NCBI GenBank assembly: GCA_964555935.1
Contig: CAZKUN010000063.1
Span: forward strand, 1-39,890
Origin: CAZKUN01 sp964555935
GTDB taxonomy: Bacteria > Armatimonadota > Zipacnadia > Zipacnadales > VGFC01
Direction: 5' to 3'
Length of the DNA stretch: 39,890 bases
Position numbers and translations under genes: made by a program. Positions 7,804 through 16,323 of this stretch are shown here, piece after piece; within the stretch, counting starts at the first letter, position 1, and every line of letters begins with the position of its first letter. The notes under the pieces were generated by a model, which worked only from the letters and a program-made list of their open reading frames with translations, made no database searches and had not been told where the DNA came from.

Positions 7804-8901
7804 ATGGCCCGCAGCCGAGGAAGCGGAAGACCACCTCTTGGTGATACCGACAACAAAGAGAAGTCGCTGAACCAAGCGATGAGCCACATTCAGAAGCAGT
7901 TCGGTGAAGGCGCCGTCATGAGGCTCGGCGGCGACCAATCCGACCGCTTCGTCGTTGAAGCAATCCCCACGGGCTCTCTCGCCCTCGACATCGCGCTCGG
8001 AGTAGGCGGCATGCCCCGCGGCCGAGTTGCCGAGGTCTACGGCCAGGAGGGCTCGGGCAAGACAACCATCGCGCTGCACATGCTTGCCGAAGCGCAGAAG
8101 ATGGGAGGCACGGCCGCGTTCATCGACGCGGAGCACGCCTTCCCGTTGGACTATGCTGCCAATATCGGCCTCAATCTGGATGAGTTGTTGGTATCGCAGC
8201 CCGACACGGGCGAGCAGGCCCTCGACATCTGCGAAGTTCTCATCCGTAGCGGCGCCGTCGATGCCGTCGCGATCGACTCTGTGGCGGCGCTCGTACCCCA
8301 GGCAGAGCTGGACGGCGACATTGGGGACACCCATGTCGGCCTGCAGGCCCGAATGATGAGCCAAGCATTGCGACGGCTCTCGGGCACTGTCTCCGAAGCC
8401 AAGACGGTATGTATCTTCATCAACCAGATCCGGGAGAAGATCGGCGTCATGTACGGCAATCCGGAGACCACTCCGGGCGGCCGGGCGCTGAAGTTCTGGT
8501 CATCCGTACGACTCGAAGTACGTCGCAGAGAAACCCTCAAGAAAGGAACGGATGTCATCGGGAGCCGGGTCAAAGTCAAAGTAGCCAAGAACAAAGTCGC
8601 CCCACCATTCAAAGTGGCCGAGTTCGACATCATCTTCGGCGAGGGAATCTCCCAGGGCGGATGCTTGCTCGACCTGGGCGTCGATATGGATGTTGTCGAG
8701 CGGACGGGCACGTGGTTCAGCTACGAGGGCGAGAGACTGGGCCAGGGACGTGAAAACGCAAACGAGTTCCTGGCGGAGCACCCGGACATCGCGGCGGCGA
8801 TCGAGCAGAAGATCAGAGAAAGCGCCGGCGTGCCGGACCCGTCGCTCAACGCGGCGGCTGATGCGCCCGACGAGACCGAAGACGACGAAGCGGCGGAGTA
8901 A
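7804..8901 (+). CDS. recA: Recombinase RecA
   Basis: A 365-residue RecA, the ATP-dependent strand-exchange protein and coprotease for the SOS response. The ATG at 7804 has GGGAG 4 nt upstream. Visible are the N-terminal helix (LNQAMSHIQKQFGEGAVMRLG), the P-loop at 80-88, the Walker-B region (AVDAVAIDSVAALVP), loop L1, loop L2 (INQIREKIGVMYGNPETTPGG) and an acidic C-terminal tail (DAPDETEDDEAAE). The P-loop reads GQEGSGKTT where most RecA proteins have GPESSGKTT. The following motif is DAEHAFPLD rather than DAEHALDP. Both changes are conservative around the invariant GKTT and DAEHA. No LexA-type box was recognised upstream. Confidence 0.97.
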   Translation: MARSRGSGRPPLGDTDNKEKSLNQAMSHIQKQFGEGAVMRLGGDQSDRFVVEAIPTGSLALDIALGVGGMPRGRVAEVYGQEGSGKTTIALHMLAEAQKMGGTAAFIDAEHAFPLDYAANIGLNLDELLVSQPDTGEQALDICEVLIRSGAVDAVAIDSVAALVPQAELDGDIGDTHVGLQARMMSQALRRLSGTVSEAKTVCIFINQIREKIGVMYGNPETTPGGRALKFWSSVRLEVRRRETLKKGTDVIGSRVKVKVAKNKVAPPFKVAEFDIIFGEGISQGGCLLDLGVDMDVVERTGTWFSYEGERLGQGRENANEFLAEHPDIAAAIEQKIRESAGVPDPSLNAAADAPDETEDDEAAE

Positions 8902-8952
8902 CCGACCTCGCGCCGCAATGCGCAAGCCGGAGTTAATGCTACGCTCTACACT

Positions 8953-9576
8953 GTGACGGCGGTAGAAAAGCTCAAGAGCCCTCGCGGTTACCGAGCCGTC
9001 TACGTCGACGGCGATCTGGTCCTGCAGGCTCACTACCGCTGCGTTGAGGTTGCGGGGCTACGCCCCGGAGCCACGTTTAGCTCGGATGAGCTAGAGTCAA
9101 CAATAACAGCGGCCCAGGAAGACGATGCATATCGCCAGGCGATCGAAGTCCTGGCGGGCCGCGACCGAACGCAAACGGAACTTGCCCGGCGGTTGGCCCG
9201 ACGCAAGTTCCCGCAGCCGATTATCGCTACAGTCCTCGACCGGCTGCGAAACAAAGGACTGATAGACGATCACCGTTACGCCAGGCAGTACGTGCGGACG
9301 ATAAGCGAGCGCAGGGGCAGCGGCCCCGCCGCATTACGCGCTAAACTAGCAAGACTCGGCGTCGCCTCATCAGCTATCGACGACGCGCTGAAGGCGGAGC
9401 TGCCAGGAGACGCGCAGCTTGAAGTTGCCATGCGGGTAGCTCGAAGACGACTACCACGCTTACGTAGGTTTGAGGGCGAAGAAGCCAGGTCCCGTCTCTA
9501 CTCATTCATCATCAGGCGGGGCTTCGACTACGACACTGCGACACAAGTGATCAGCGAGCTTCTGGACGACGAGTGA
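8953..9576 (+). CDS. recX: Regulatory protein RecX
   Basis: A 207-residue RecX, a modulator that binds RecA filaments and limits their extension. The three-helix repeats typical of the family are visible, for example RTQTELARRLARRKFPQPII, KGLIDDHRYARQYV and GPAALRAKLARLGV. The start is GTG at 8953, 51 nt after recA. The C-terminal part is Arg-rich, with a final repeat (RLYSFIIRRGFDYDTATQVI). Gene order recA-recX is classic for this pair. Confidence 0.9.
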   Translation: MTAVEKLKSPRGYRAVYVDGDLVLQAHYRCVEVAGLRPGATFSSDELESTITAAQEDDAYRQAIEVLAGRDRTQTELARRLARRKFPQPIIATVLDRLRNKGLIDDHRYARQYVRTISERRGSGPAALRAKLARLGVASSAIDDALKAELPGDAQLEVAMRVARRRLPRLRRFEGEEARSRLYSFIIRRGFDYDTATQVISELLDDE

Positions 9577-9651
9577 GACCTTGCTGTCCGCGCGATACTC
9601 AGAACCAGCCAGGCGGAGGTGATTAGTCCCAAACGGAGGTGAGTCGCAGCG

Positions 9652-11205
9652 GTGAAAGAACTTCTCGGCAATTACGGACTGTACGCAATCGCAGCTACCG
9701 CTGCCATCTGCATCGTCCTCCTCGTCTGCCTCATGCGCCAAATCGCTGCCACCAAGGCGGCGACGAGCCAAGCCGACAAGGCTGACAAGGCCGTTGAAGA
9801 GGCCGGAGCCAAACTCGACGCGGTGCAGAAAGAGGCAGAGCTGGAAGCCCGGGAACTAGCGATCAAAGCCCGGGCCGAAGCAGAGAAGGAACTGCAGGGA
9901 CGCAAGAAGGAAGTCGAGGCGCTGAAGCAGCGCGTCGACAAGAAGGAAGAGCAGCTAGAGAAGCGCGGAGACGATGTTAACCGCCAGGAAGCCGACGTCC
10001 GCAACAAACAGAAGCAACTGGCCGAGACCCAGGAAGAGCTGCAAGCCGCATACGACAAGGCGTTGGCCGAACTCCAGCGGATCTCGAACATGACGACCGA
10101 CGAGGCCCGCGACCACCTGATGAGCGAGGTCGAAAAAGAGATCCGTCACGACGCTGCCGTCATGACTCGCCGGCTCGAAGAGCGCTGCAACGAAGAAGCC
10201 GACCAACGAGCTGCGTCAATCGTGGCTCAGGCGATTCAGCAGTGCGCTGTCGAGCAGACGACCGAGACAACTGTGTCCGTCGTGCCGTTGCCCAGCGAGG
10301 ACATGAAGGGCCGCATCATCGGTCGCGAAGGCCGCAACATCCGTGCCTTCGAGCAGATGACCGGCATCGATCTCATTGTTGACGACACGCCCGAGGCCGT
10401 CGTGCTGTCTGGCTTCGACCCGATCCGGCGCGAAATAGCCAGGCTCGCGCTTGAGGCGCTCGTCAGCGACGGACGAATCCACCCCGGCCGAATCGAAGAA
10501 GTCATCGACAAGGCCACAAAGAAGGTCGAGCAGAGCGTTCGCGAGGCTGGCGAGGCGTCCGTGTTGGAAGCCGGCGTCAGCGGCGTTCATCCCGATGTCG
10601 TCAAGCTGCTCGGCACTCTGACCTACCGCACGAGTTACGGGCAGAACGTGCTCAAGCACTCGCTCGAGGTTGCGCACTTGTGCGCGACGATGGCGAGCGA
10701 ACTTGGCACCAGCCGCGTCACGGCCAAACGCGCGGGTCTGCTCCACGACCTTGGCAAAGCTCGCGACTTTCGCGTTGAGGGCACTCACGCCCAACTGGGC
10801 GCGGAGACTGCTCAGCAGAAGGGCGAGTCGGCTGAGGTCATCCACGCGATCGCGGCCCACCACGGCGACGAAGATCCCAAGAGCGTCGAGGCGGTTCTCG
10901 TCATGGCCGCCGATGCCATCTCGGCGTCAAGGCCCGGCGCGCGTCGCGATCCCCTCGAGCACTACATCAAGCGCCTGGAGGGGTTGGAGCGCATCGGCAC
11001 CTCATTCGACGGCGTCGAGAAATGCTTCGCCATTCAGGCCGGTCGCGAAATCCGCGTCATCGTCAAGCCCGACAAGATCGACGATCTCGCGGCCCATCGT
11101 CTGGCCAAATCCATGGCGGAGCGGATCCAGGACGAGTTGGAGTATCCTGGCCAGATCCGGGTGACGGTGATCCGCGAAACCAGGGCGACCGAATACGCAA
11201 GCTAA
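9652..11205 (+). CDS. rny: Ribonuclease Y
   Basis: A full-length, 517-residue RNase Y, the membrane-tethered endoribonuclease that initiates mRNA decay. One N-terminal membrane helix (about 5-28) is followed by a long charged coiled coil (about 30-200), a KH RNA-binding domain (about 207-270, with GRIIGREGRNIRAFE) and an HD metal-dependent catalytic domain (about 335-430, with HSLEVAHLC and LLHDLGKA). The GTG start at 9652 lies 12 nt after GGAGG. The gene is followed by a strong hairpin and then by ymdB, matching the Bacillus order recA-rny-ymdB-spoVS. Confidence 0.96.
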   Translation: MKELLGNYGLYAIAATAAICIVLLVCLMRQIAATKAATSQADKADKAVEEAGAKLDAVQKEAELEARELAIKARAEAEKELQGRKKEVEALKQRVDKKEEQLEKRGDDVNRQEADVRNKQKQLAETQEELQAAYDKALAELQRISNMTTDEARDHLMSEVEKEIRHDAAVMTRRLEERCNEEADQRAASIVAQAIQQCAVEQTTETTVSVVPLPSEDMKGRIIGREGRNIRAFEQMTGIDLIVDDTPEAVVLSGFDPIRREIARLALEALVSDGRIHPGRIEEVIDKATKKVEQSVREAGEASVLEAGVSGVHPDVVKLLGTLTYRTSYGQNVLKHSLEVAHLCATMASELGTSRVTAKRAGLLHDLGKARDFRVEGTHAQLGAETAQQKGESAEVIHAIAAHHGDEDPKSVEAVLVMAADAISASRPGARRDPLEHYIKRLEGLERIGTSFDGVEKCFAIQAGREIRVIVKPDKIDDLAAHRLAKSMAERIQDELEYPGQIRVTVIRETRATEYAS

Positions 11206-11229
11206 CTACACGACGATTGCGAATCCGGA

Positions 11230-11261
11230 TAGGGCCCAGCCGCACGCGCGGCTGGGCCCTA
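11230..11261 (+). terminator. Strong hairpin after rny
   Basis: A perfect 14-bp inverted repeat (TAGGGCCCAGCCGC/GCGGCTGGGCCCTA) with a 4-nt ACGC loop starts 24 nt after the rny stop. It is followed by TTTGC, a short T-run. It probably terminates or trims the recA-rny message. Confidence 0.7.
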
Positions 11262-11309
11262 TTTGCACAGGTGGTGCCTAGACGCCTGGGCAGGATGTAG
11301 AAGATGTAA

Positions 11310-12086
11310 CTGCTCTTCATCGGCGACGTTGTCTGCCGCACTGGAAGGCAGGCTTTGGCCCGCAAGCTCCCCGAAATCCAACAGCTAAACGAAATCGACT
11401 TTACGGTGGTCAACGGAGAAAACGCGGCCGCCGGGTTTGGCGTCACCAAGAGCGTTCTTATCGACCTCTACGCGGCCGGCGCGGACTGCGTCACAACGGG
11501 CAACCACGTGTGGGCGCAGAAGGAGGTTGAATCTCTTATCGATAATGAGGTAAGATTACTTCGTCCCGACAACTATCCTTCGGGAGTGCCGGGATGTGGC
11601 ACGGGCGTCTACGAGACGGCCACGGGCATATCCGTAGCGGTCGCCAACTTGCTGGGTCGCGTCTTCATGGCGCCGCTTGAGTGTCCCTTCGCCTGGGTCG
11701 ACGAGGTGCTGCCGAGACTCCGCGAGCGGGCCGACGTCGTGGTGATCGACTTCCACGCCGAGGCTACGAGCGAGAAACAGGCCTTCGCCCGCAGTTGCGA
11801 CGGCCAGGCAAGCGCCGTAATCGGGACCCACACGCACGTGCAGACCGCCGACGAGCGCATCCTGCCGGGCGGCACGGCTTTCATGGCCGACGCAGGGATG
11901 ACTGGACCGATCGAGTCCATCATCGGCACGGAAATCGAACCGATACTGCGTCGCTTCCGCACCCAACTGCCCACGCGATTCAAGATCGCCAAGGGCGTCG
12001 TCGAAGTGTGCGGAGCGATCATCGAGATAGACGAGGCAACCGGACGCGCCCGCGGCATTGAACGGCTGCGGGAGAGACTCGACTAA
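11310..12086 (+). CDS. ymdB: YmdB-type metallophosphoesterase (start codon anomalous)
   Basis: A cyclic-nucleotide phosphodiesterase of the YmdB/TIGR00282 family, about 258 residues. The metal-binding residues are all visible when the frame is read from 11310: LLFIGDVV, VNGENAA, TGNHVW, DFHAEATSEK and GTHTHVQ. The frame has no ATG, GTG or TTG upstream of the essential GD motif. The codons read ATG (11304), TAA (11307), CTG (11310), then LFIGD. Either translation starts at this CTG, or codon 2 of a normal MKLLFIGD start carries a stop or a sequencing error. The first conventional in-frame start, TTG at 11355, would remove the metal ligand. In Bacillus, YmdB binds and modulates RNase Y, which is encoded just upstream here. 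Confidence 0.88.
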   Translation: MLFIGDVVCRTGRQALARKLPEIQQLNEIDFTVVNGENAAAGFGVTKSVLIDLYAAGADCVTTGNHVWAQKEVESLIDNEVRLLRPDNYPSGVPGCGTGVYETATGISVAVANLLGRVFMAPLECPFAWVDEVLPRLRERADVVVIDFHAEATSEKQAFARSCDGQASAVIGTHTHVQTADERILPGGTAFMADAGMTGPIESIIGTEIEPILRRFRTQLPTRFKIAKGVVEVCGAIIEIDEATGRARGIERLRERLD

Positions 12087-12248
12087 CAATAAAACACGCT
12101 AACGCCGGCCGACGGACCACGCCGGACAACAGATAAACTCGGCCCAGACCCGGATCAGGTGGCAGGGGACGCCGCAAAAAGACCACCCGATCGGGCAGAT
12201 ACAGGAAGCTACTCACACAAGGCGCTGCAGCTAGGGGGGCACTATACA

Positions 12249-12521
12249 TTGAACGTGCTGAAGGTAGGATCTAGGTCCGATCCCAACAAGGTCGCAGGAG
12301 CGCTGGCAGGTACCATCCGCGAATCGGGGAGAGCAGAGATGCAGACCATCGGGGCAGGCGCCCTGAACCAGGCCGTCAAGGCCGTCGCCATCGCGCGAGG
12401 CTACCTCGCGCCGGCTGGCGTCGATATCTGGTGCTACCCGGCGTTCGTCGATGTTGAAATTGAGGGCACCGAGCGCACGGCGATCAAGCTGTTCGTCGAG
12501 CCGCGTATCCCAATGCGGTAA
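12249..12521 (+). CDS. spoVS: Stage V sporulation protein S (SpoVS)
   Basis: A 90-residue Alba-like nucleic-acid-binding protein. The sequence LNVLKVGSRSDPNKVAGALAG through IGAGALNQAVKAVAIARGYLAP to ERTAIKLFVEPR is highly characteristic. I start at the TTG at 12249, which has AGGGGGG 9 nt upstream and matches the family N-terminus exactly. A GTG at 12159 would add 30 unrelated residues. SpoVS is conserved in sporulating Firmicutes and also in non-sporulating Deinococcus-Thermus and related groups, so it does not prove sporulation. The neighbourhood rny-ymdB-spoVS is that of Bacillus. Confidence 0.95.
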   Translation: MNVLKVGSRSDPNKVAGALAGTIRESGRAEMQTIGAGALNQAVKAVAIARGYLAPAGVDIWCYPAFVDVEIEGTERTAIKLFVEPRIPMR

Positions 12522-12657
12522 ACACCCTAGATGAAGCCGGCGGACCGTCGCCCACGGCGGCGGCCCGCCAGGTTACGCCCCAGTGCTTCCGGCGCGCTGC
12601 AGTGCGCCGGTCCTCACTGGCATGCCATCCACCCGACAGAAAGAGCCTCAGAATTCC

Positions 12658-13968
12658 ATGCCTCACGTCATCCCCTTCCGCGGACTTCTGTACGCCAACC
12701 CCGATCCCGATGCGATGAGTCGCGTGCTCGCGCCACCATTTGACATGATCGGCCCGGCCGAGCAAGCCGCTCTCTTCGCCACGGACGCGCATAACATCGC
12801 CCACGTCACGTTGCCGCCGAAGGACACGGATCCTGATTACGCGGCCGCGGGTGCGCGGTTCCGGGCGTGGCGAGAGGACGAGACCGTCCGGCCGGACGCG
12901 GACCAGGCGTTCTATGTCTACGAGCAGACGCGCGACGTCGATGGCGCGCAGGTCAAGCTGCTCGGATTCATCGGCGCGGTCGCTCTCGATAATGACGAAG
13001 CCACCGACGTCTACGGACACGAGAACATCTTCCCCGGTCCGGTGGCCGATCGCGTAAAGCTCACGCGCCAGACCAAGTGCCGGTTGGAGCCCGTCCTCGC
13101 GACTTACGTCGATGTGTCCGCGCGTATCGAAGCGATCCTCGAGACCGTCACGGCGGGCGAGCCGATCTTCTCAACCACCCTCGTCGCCGACGCTTCCCAC
13201 CGTCTCTGGCGGATGACCGATCCCGAGCAGCAGGCTGCGGTGCAGGCGATCCTCGCCTCCGGCCCAGTCGTCATCGCTGATGGGCACCACCGCTCCGCCG
13301 GCGCTCGGGCATATCGCGAAGCCATGCGCGCGGAGGGCCTCGTGACCGCAGATTCGCCGTGCAACTACACCATGATGCTGCTGGCTGAGGCTCGCACAAG
13401 CCGCCTGCTCTGCGGACCTTTCCACCGCGTCGTGCATCGGCTTCCGGAGGAGATCGACCTCGCGCAACTCGGGGCGCAGCTTGGCCCGACCGTGTCTCTG
13501 TCGCCGGTTCCCACCGACGGACTGTCGGACGCGGAGATCGCGACAGACATCGTCGATACCATCGCGCGCCAGGGCGTGGATGCCCCGACCTTCGGATGTC
13601 GCTGGACGGGCGGAGCGGCGATCGTGACGATCACCGATCTCGACGGCCTGCTCGCCTCAGCCGAGCTTGAGATGACCGAGACCACCAAGGCCTTCGACGT
13701 CGCGCTGCTTCACCGACTGATCTTCAAGCCGCGGTTCGGGTTGACGGGTGAGTTCGGGCCGAGGGAATCCAACGTGACTTTCGAGGAGAATCCGGTCCGG
13801 GCGTGGCAGGCGGTGGATGCCGGCGCGGCGATGGCCTGGTTCGTGAATCCCGCCCGCACCGAAGACGTCATCGCCGCCGCGCTGGCGGGCGAAAAGGTCC
13901 CGCAGAAGGGCACTCACTTCTTCCCCAAACCCCCCAGCGGAATGGTCCTCTACGACCTGTCAGACTGA
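12658..13968 (+). CDS. DUF1015 family protein
   Basis: A 436-residue member of the DUF1015 family, whose function is unknown. The ATG at 12658 gives the family-typical N-terminus (IPFRGLLY...SRVLAPPFDMIGPAEQ). Other conserved features are the E-x-I-x-P-G patch (GHENIFPGPVADR), IADGHHRSAGARAYRE and the Phe/Pro-rich end (KGTHFFPKPPSGMVLYDL). It converges with and overlaps the 3' end of the first paralogous membrane-protein gene by 9 nt. A copy of its last 37 bases, with two changes, reappears about 1.14 kb downstream at 15074. Confidence 0.9.
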   Translation: MPHVIPFRGLLYANPDPDAMSRVLAPPFDMIGPAEQAALFATDAHNIAHVTLPPKDTDPDYAAAGARFRAWREDETVRPDADQAFYVYEQTRDVDGAQVKLLGFIGAVALDNDEATDVYGHENIFPGPVADRVKLTRQTKCRLEPVLATYVDVSARIEAILETVTAGEPIFSTTLVADASHRLWRMTDPEQQAAVQAILASGPVVIADGHHRSAGARAYREAMRAEGLVTADSPCNYTMMLLAEARTSRLLCGPFHRVVHRLPEEIDLAQLGAQLGPTVSLSPVPTDGLSDAEIATDIVDTIARQGVDAPTFGCRWTGGAAIVTITDLDGLLASAELEMTETTKAFDVALLHRLIFKPRFGLTGEFGPRESNVTFEENPVRAWQAVDAGAAMAWFVNPARTEDVIAAALAGEKVPQKGTHFFPKPPSGMVLYDLSD

Positions 13969-15039
13969 ACGACTCACATCCGCATAGTGCCCGCACGTCG
14001 CGGCTAACACGTCGTGCGCCAGTGGTCCGTCAGCCCGTGCCAGGGCGTTCAGGTTCAGGTGGATGACGCCGCTTGGCTGCATCTGCCGTGGGCCTCCCGC
14101 GATCTCTGCAATCACCGTTCGTCTCACCGTCTTCCGTAGCGCTGCCACCTCACCCCAGACCACTTCATCCGCGTTCCCGCCCTTGCCCAATGTCAGCCCA
14201 GTTGGCCCTGCCACGACTCGAGACCTCGACATGGATCGCCGGTTAAGCCGCCACACGCCCGCCGTCCACCCCACCATACACGCTGTCGCAAGCGTTGCCG
14301 TCACCACAACGTATCGCCACCCGTCTCGCTGCGCCACATAGACCAGCCCGCCCAGGAAAGGCGTGCCGATGATGGCCAGGGCGAGAATCAGCCGCAACCA
14401 GATCAACCAGCGCGCCGGCCCGTCGACCGTCCGAGGCGTCCCCGTCAGAATGCGAGGCGGTTCAACGAGCGCCTCATGAACCCCATCCGGGCCAACGGTC
14501 AGGTACGCGTGTGCGGCGGCCGAGACAATGCGCGGTGTCTCCATCGTCTGCCATGGACCGTCGCCCAGCCGCACGCGGTCCAGAACGCGCAACGGCACGC
14601 GGATCACCTCTCCCGAGGCCGCGAAGGCGGTGAAGGCTCCACGCGCTAGCGACACCCGCTCAATGTCGACCCAGGCGTAAACAGACTCACGCCCTGGCCT
14701 GCCGACGAACAGCCCGTCCACGGACACGCTTACGCGCGTCCCCCGCCAGCGGATGATTGTCACCCAGTCGCCCGCGAGCCGCGCCACCATGCTCAGGCCG
14801 AACACCGCCGCGAAGACGAGAAACCAGGGGTAGACAGCAACGAAGAGCGCGTCGTCGTGATGGAGCTGACCAGGGGGGGTGCTGGCAATGCGCGCCCAAG
14901 TCGCGCGCACGTGGTCGTCAAACAGAATCCAGAAGACGAACGCCGTACCCGCCATCGCCAACGCGAGACCCGTGCCCTGTAACTGCGCGCAGCCGGTCGA
15001 CTTCGCCTCAACCCTTGGTGGCTGCAACACGTTGCCCAC
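13960..15039 (-). CDS. Tandem paralogue 1: four-TM protein with two PH-like domains
   Basis: A 359-residue membrane protein, the last of three paralogous minus-strand genes between aroE and the DUF1015 gene. Its start is GTG at 15039 with GAGGAG just upstream. It appears internally duplicated. Each half has a pair of hydrophobic helices (about 22-40 and 64-88; 212-232 and 243-263), then a beta-rich, PH-like segment with a Trp-acid motif (AWVDIERVSL; VWGEVAALRK), then a helix ending H-x-Y/HY (AAHAYL; CGHYAD). EPPRILTG links the halves, as EPPRVLTG does in paralogue 3. The family is unknown to me. A membrane sensor or scaffold role is only a guess. Confidence 0.75.
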   Translation of the reverse strand: MGNVLQPPRVEAKSTGCAQLQGTGLALAMAGTAFVFWILFDDHVRATWARIASTPPGQLHHDDALFVAVYPWFLVFAAVFGLSMVARLAGDWVTIIRWRGTRVSVSVDGLFVGRPGRESVYAWVDIERVSLARGAFTAFAASGEVIRVPLRVLDRVRLGDGPWQTMETPRIVSAAAHAYLTVGPDGVHEALVEPPRILTGTPRTVDGPARWLIWLRLILALAIIGTPFLGGLVYVAQRDGWRYVVVTATLATACMVGWTAGVWRLNRRSMSRSRVVAGPTGLTLGKGGNADEVVWGEVAALRKTVRRTVIAEIAGGPRQMQPSGVIHLNLNALARADGPLAHDVLAATCGHYADVSRSV

Positions 15040-15073
15040 CTTCTCCTCGGTCTACTCCAGCGATTCAACCAAG

Positions 15074-15110
15074 CCCCAGCGGAATGGCCCTCTACGACCT
15101 GTCAGAGTGA
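15074..15110 (+). repeat. Duplicated 3' end of the DUF1015 gene
   Basis: These 37 bases match 13932-13968, the end of the DUF1015 gene including its stop, with two differences. They would encode PSGMALYDLSE instead of PSGMVLYDLSD. The copy's stop codon lies 8 nt beyond the end of paralogue 2, exactly as the true DUF1015 stop lies beyond the end of paralogue 1. It is a relic of duplication or recombination, not a gene: upstream of it there is no DUF1015 frame. Confidence 0.85.
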
Positions 15111-16208
15111 TGTCTCGCGCCCGTCTTGCATGTAGTGCTCGGCCACGGCAGCGAGTAGCGATGCCCGCAAGGGCGACTTCGCCCTCTGCAGCGCCTCCAG
15201 GTTCGCGTGCGCCACGGGGGGCAGCACCAACGTACTGCGGCTTCCAGCAACTCTGAGAGCAGCGTGCGTCGTCGTGCCCGGCGTCCCCGAGACGCGCTCC
15301 ACTTCGGCCCATCCGTAGGTGTGTTTCTTCCCGCGTGCGGTGTAAGAGATGCCCTGAGCGTCGGCCTGCACTCGCGTGAACTCCGCCGGGCGGCGCATCT
15401 CTCCCCAGTACCTAATCGCGACCACGGCAACGAGCCCGCCGCACATGATGCCGGCCATCAGGAGCGCTCCCCCCACGCCCATGCTGCGCCTGCCGATGTC
15501 GACGATCATGCCCAGGAACAGAACGAGACCGGCTGCGACACACCCCAGCCTGATGTACGCGGCCGACTGCGTCGGCCGTGGCGGGTCCGTGTTCGCCCAA
15601 CTGAAGATCGCCCTCGGCTCCTCGTCGACTGCAGCCGATTGCCCGCGAACGGCCGCCTGCCAATACTCGTAGACAACGGATCTGACCAAAGAGGGATCGA
15701 CGCGGTAGGCGGACCTGCCGTGCCATTCGGTCTCGCGCCGATGGAAGGCTCCCAGCGGGAACGCGTGCTCATCCCCGAGCCGGGTGATCACGACAGTCGA
15801 ACTCCGCGTCAACGGAACGCGCGCTACCTCATGCCAGGGGATCACGCGCTCATCCTCCGGCCCCGAGACGGTCAAGCCGTCGGCCCCAATGGCGAGCTTC
15901 GTCCCCCGGAACCGCGCAAGGCCGTAGCGACTTGCGACCGAACGCATCTTGACATGACGGCCGGCCAGAATGAAGGCCAAGCTCGCGAACAGCCATGGCC
16001 CGGCATGCACGGCGTTGACGATCTCAATCGGCAGCTCGCGGTCAGCTCGAGGCGAGTGAACTTCCTTCACGATGAGCCATATCGCGCCAGCCGCCGGCGC
16101 CAGCCAGATGCAGACTGCCACGGCAGCCACCAGCACGAGCGCCCGCCCCAACCAGGCGTAGGAACGTGGGCACGTTAGCTCAACGACCGGCAGTTTCCCC
16201 GGTTCCAT
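15102..16208 (-). CDS. Tandem paralogue 2: four-TM protein with two PH-like domains
   Basis: A 368-residue paralogue of the flanking genes with the same repeated architecture: hydrophobic helices at about 20-47 and 67-82, a PH-like strand segment with IPWHEVARVPL near 123-133, a helix ending VVYEYWQ, then EEPRAIF, two more helices (about 217-237 and 243-266), a second PH-like segment with YGWAEVERV near 298-306, and a C-terminal helix ending AVAEHYMQ. By eye it shares only scattered positions with paralogues 1 and 3. The ATG at 16208 has GGAGGTGGG upstream. The gene is bounded by a DUF1015-tail copy on its 3' side and an aroE-tail copy on its 5' side. Function unknown. Confidence 0.75.
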   Translation of the reverse strand: MEPGKLPVVELTCPRSYAWLGRALVLVAAVAVCIWLAPAAGAIWLIVKEVHSPRADRELPIEIVNAVHAGPWLFASLAFILAGRHVKMRSVASRYGLARFRGTKLAIGADGLTVSGPEDERVIPWHEVARVPLTRSSTVVITRLGDEHAFPLGAFHRRETEWHGRSAYRVDPSLVRSVVYEYWQAAVRGQSAAVDEEPRAIFSWANTDPPRPTQSAAYIRLGCVAAGLVLFLGMIVDIGRRSMGVGGALLMAGIMCGGLVAVVAIRYWGEMRRPAEFTRVQADAQGISYTARGKKHTYGWAEVERVSGTPGTTTHAALRVAGSRSTLVLPPVAHANLEALQRAKSPLRASLLAAVAEHYMQDGRETSL

Positions 16209-16220
16209 GGCCCACCTCCA

Positions 16221-16307
16221 CGCCTACCATCGCAACGAAGTTGCCGAAGTCACGCGAGCGAAGCGATCAACGCCTCGCGCATCACCTCAACCGGCGCGTC
16301 CACGCCG
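16221..16307 (-). repeat. Duplicated 3' end and leader of aroE
   Basis: This segment aligns with 17471-17557, the end of aroE plus the leader of paralogue 3, with six differences in 87 bases. The relic still encodes GVDAPVEVMREALIASLA and a TGA stop at 16250-16252. Within those codons there are three changes: two silent (GTA to GTG, CGG to CGC) and one Val to Ile. The distance from this stop to the ATG of paralogue 2 (41 nt) nearly equals that from the real aroE stop to paralogue 3 (42 nt). Confidence 0.88.
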
Positions 16308-16323
16308 CGAGGATCTTGCCGTG

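Noticed and set aside
12159..12248. A 30-residue N-terminal extension of SpoVS from the GTG at 12159
   Set aside because: SpoVS proteins begin at the residues encoded from 12249, where a well-placed AGGGGGG site precedes TTG.
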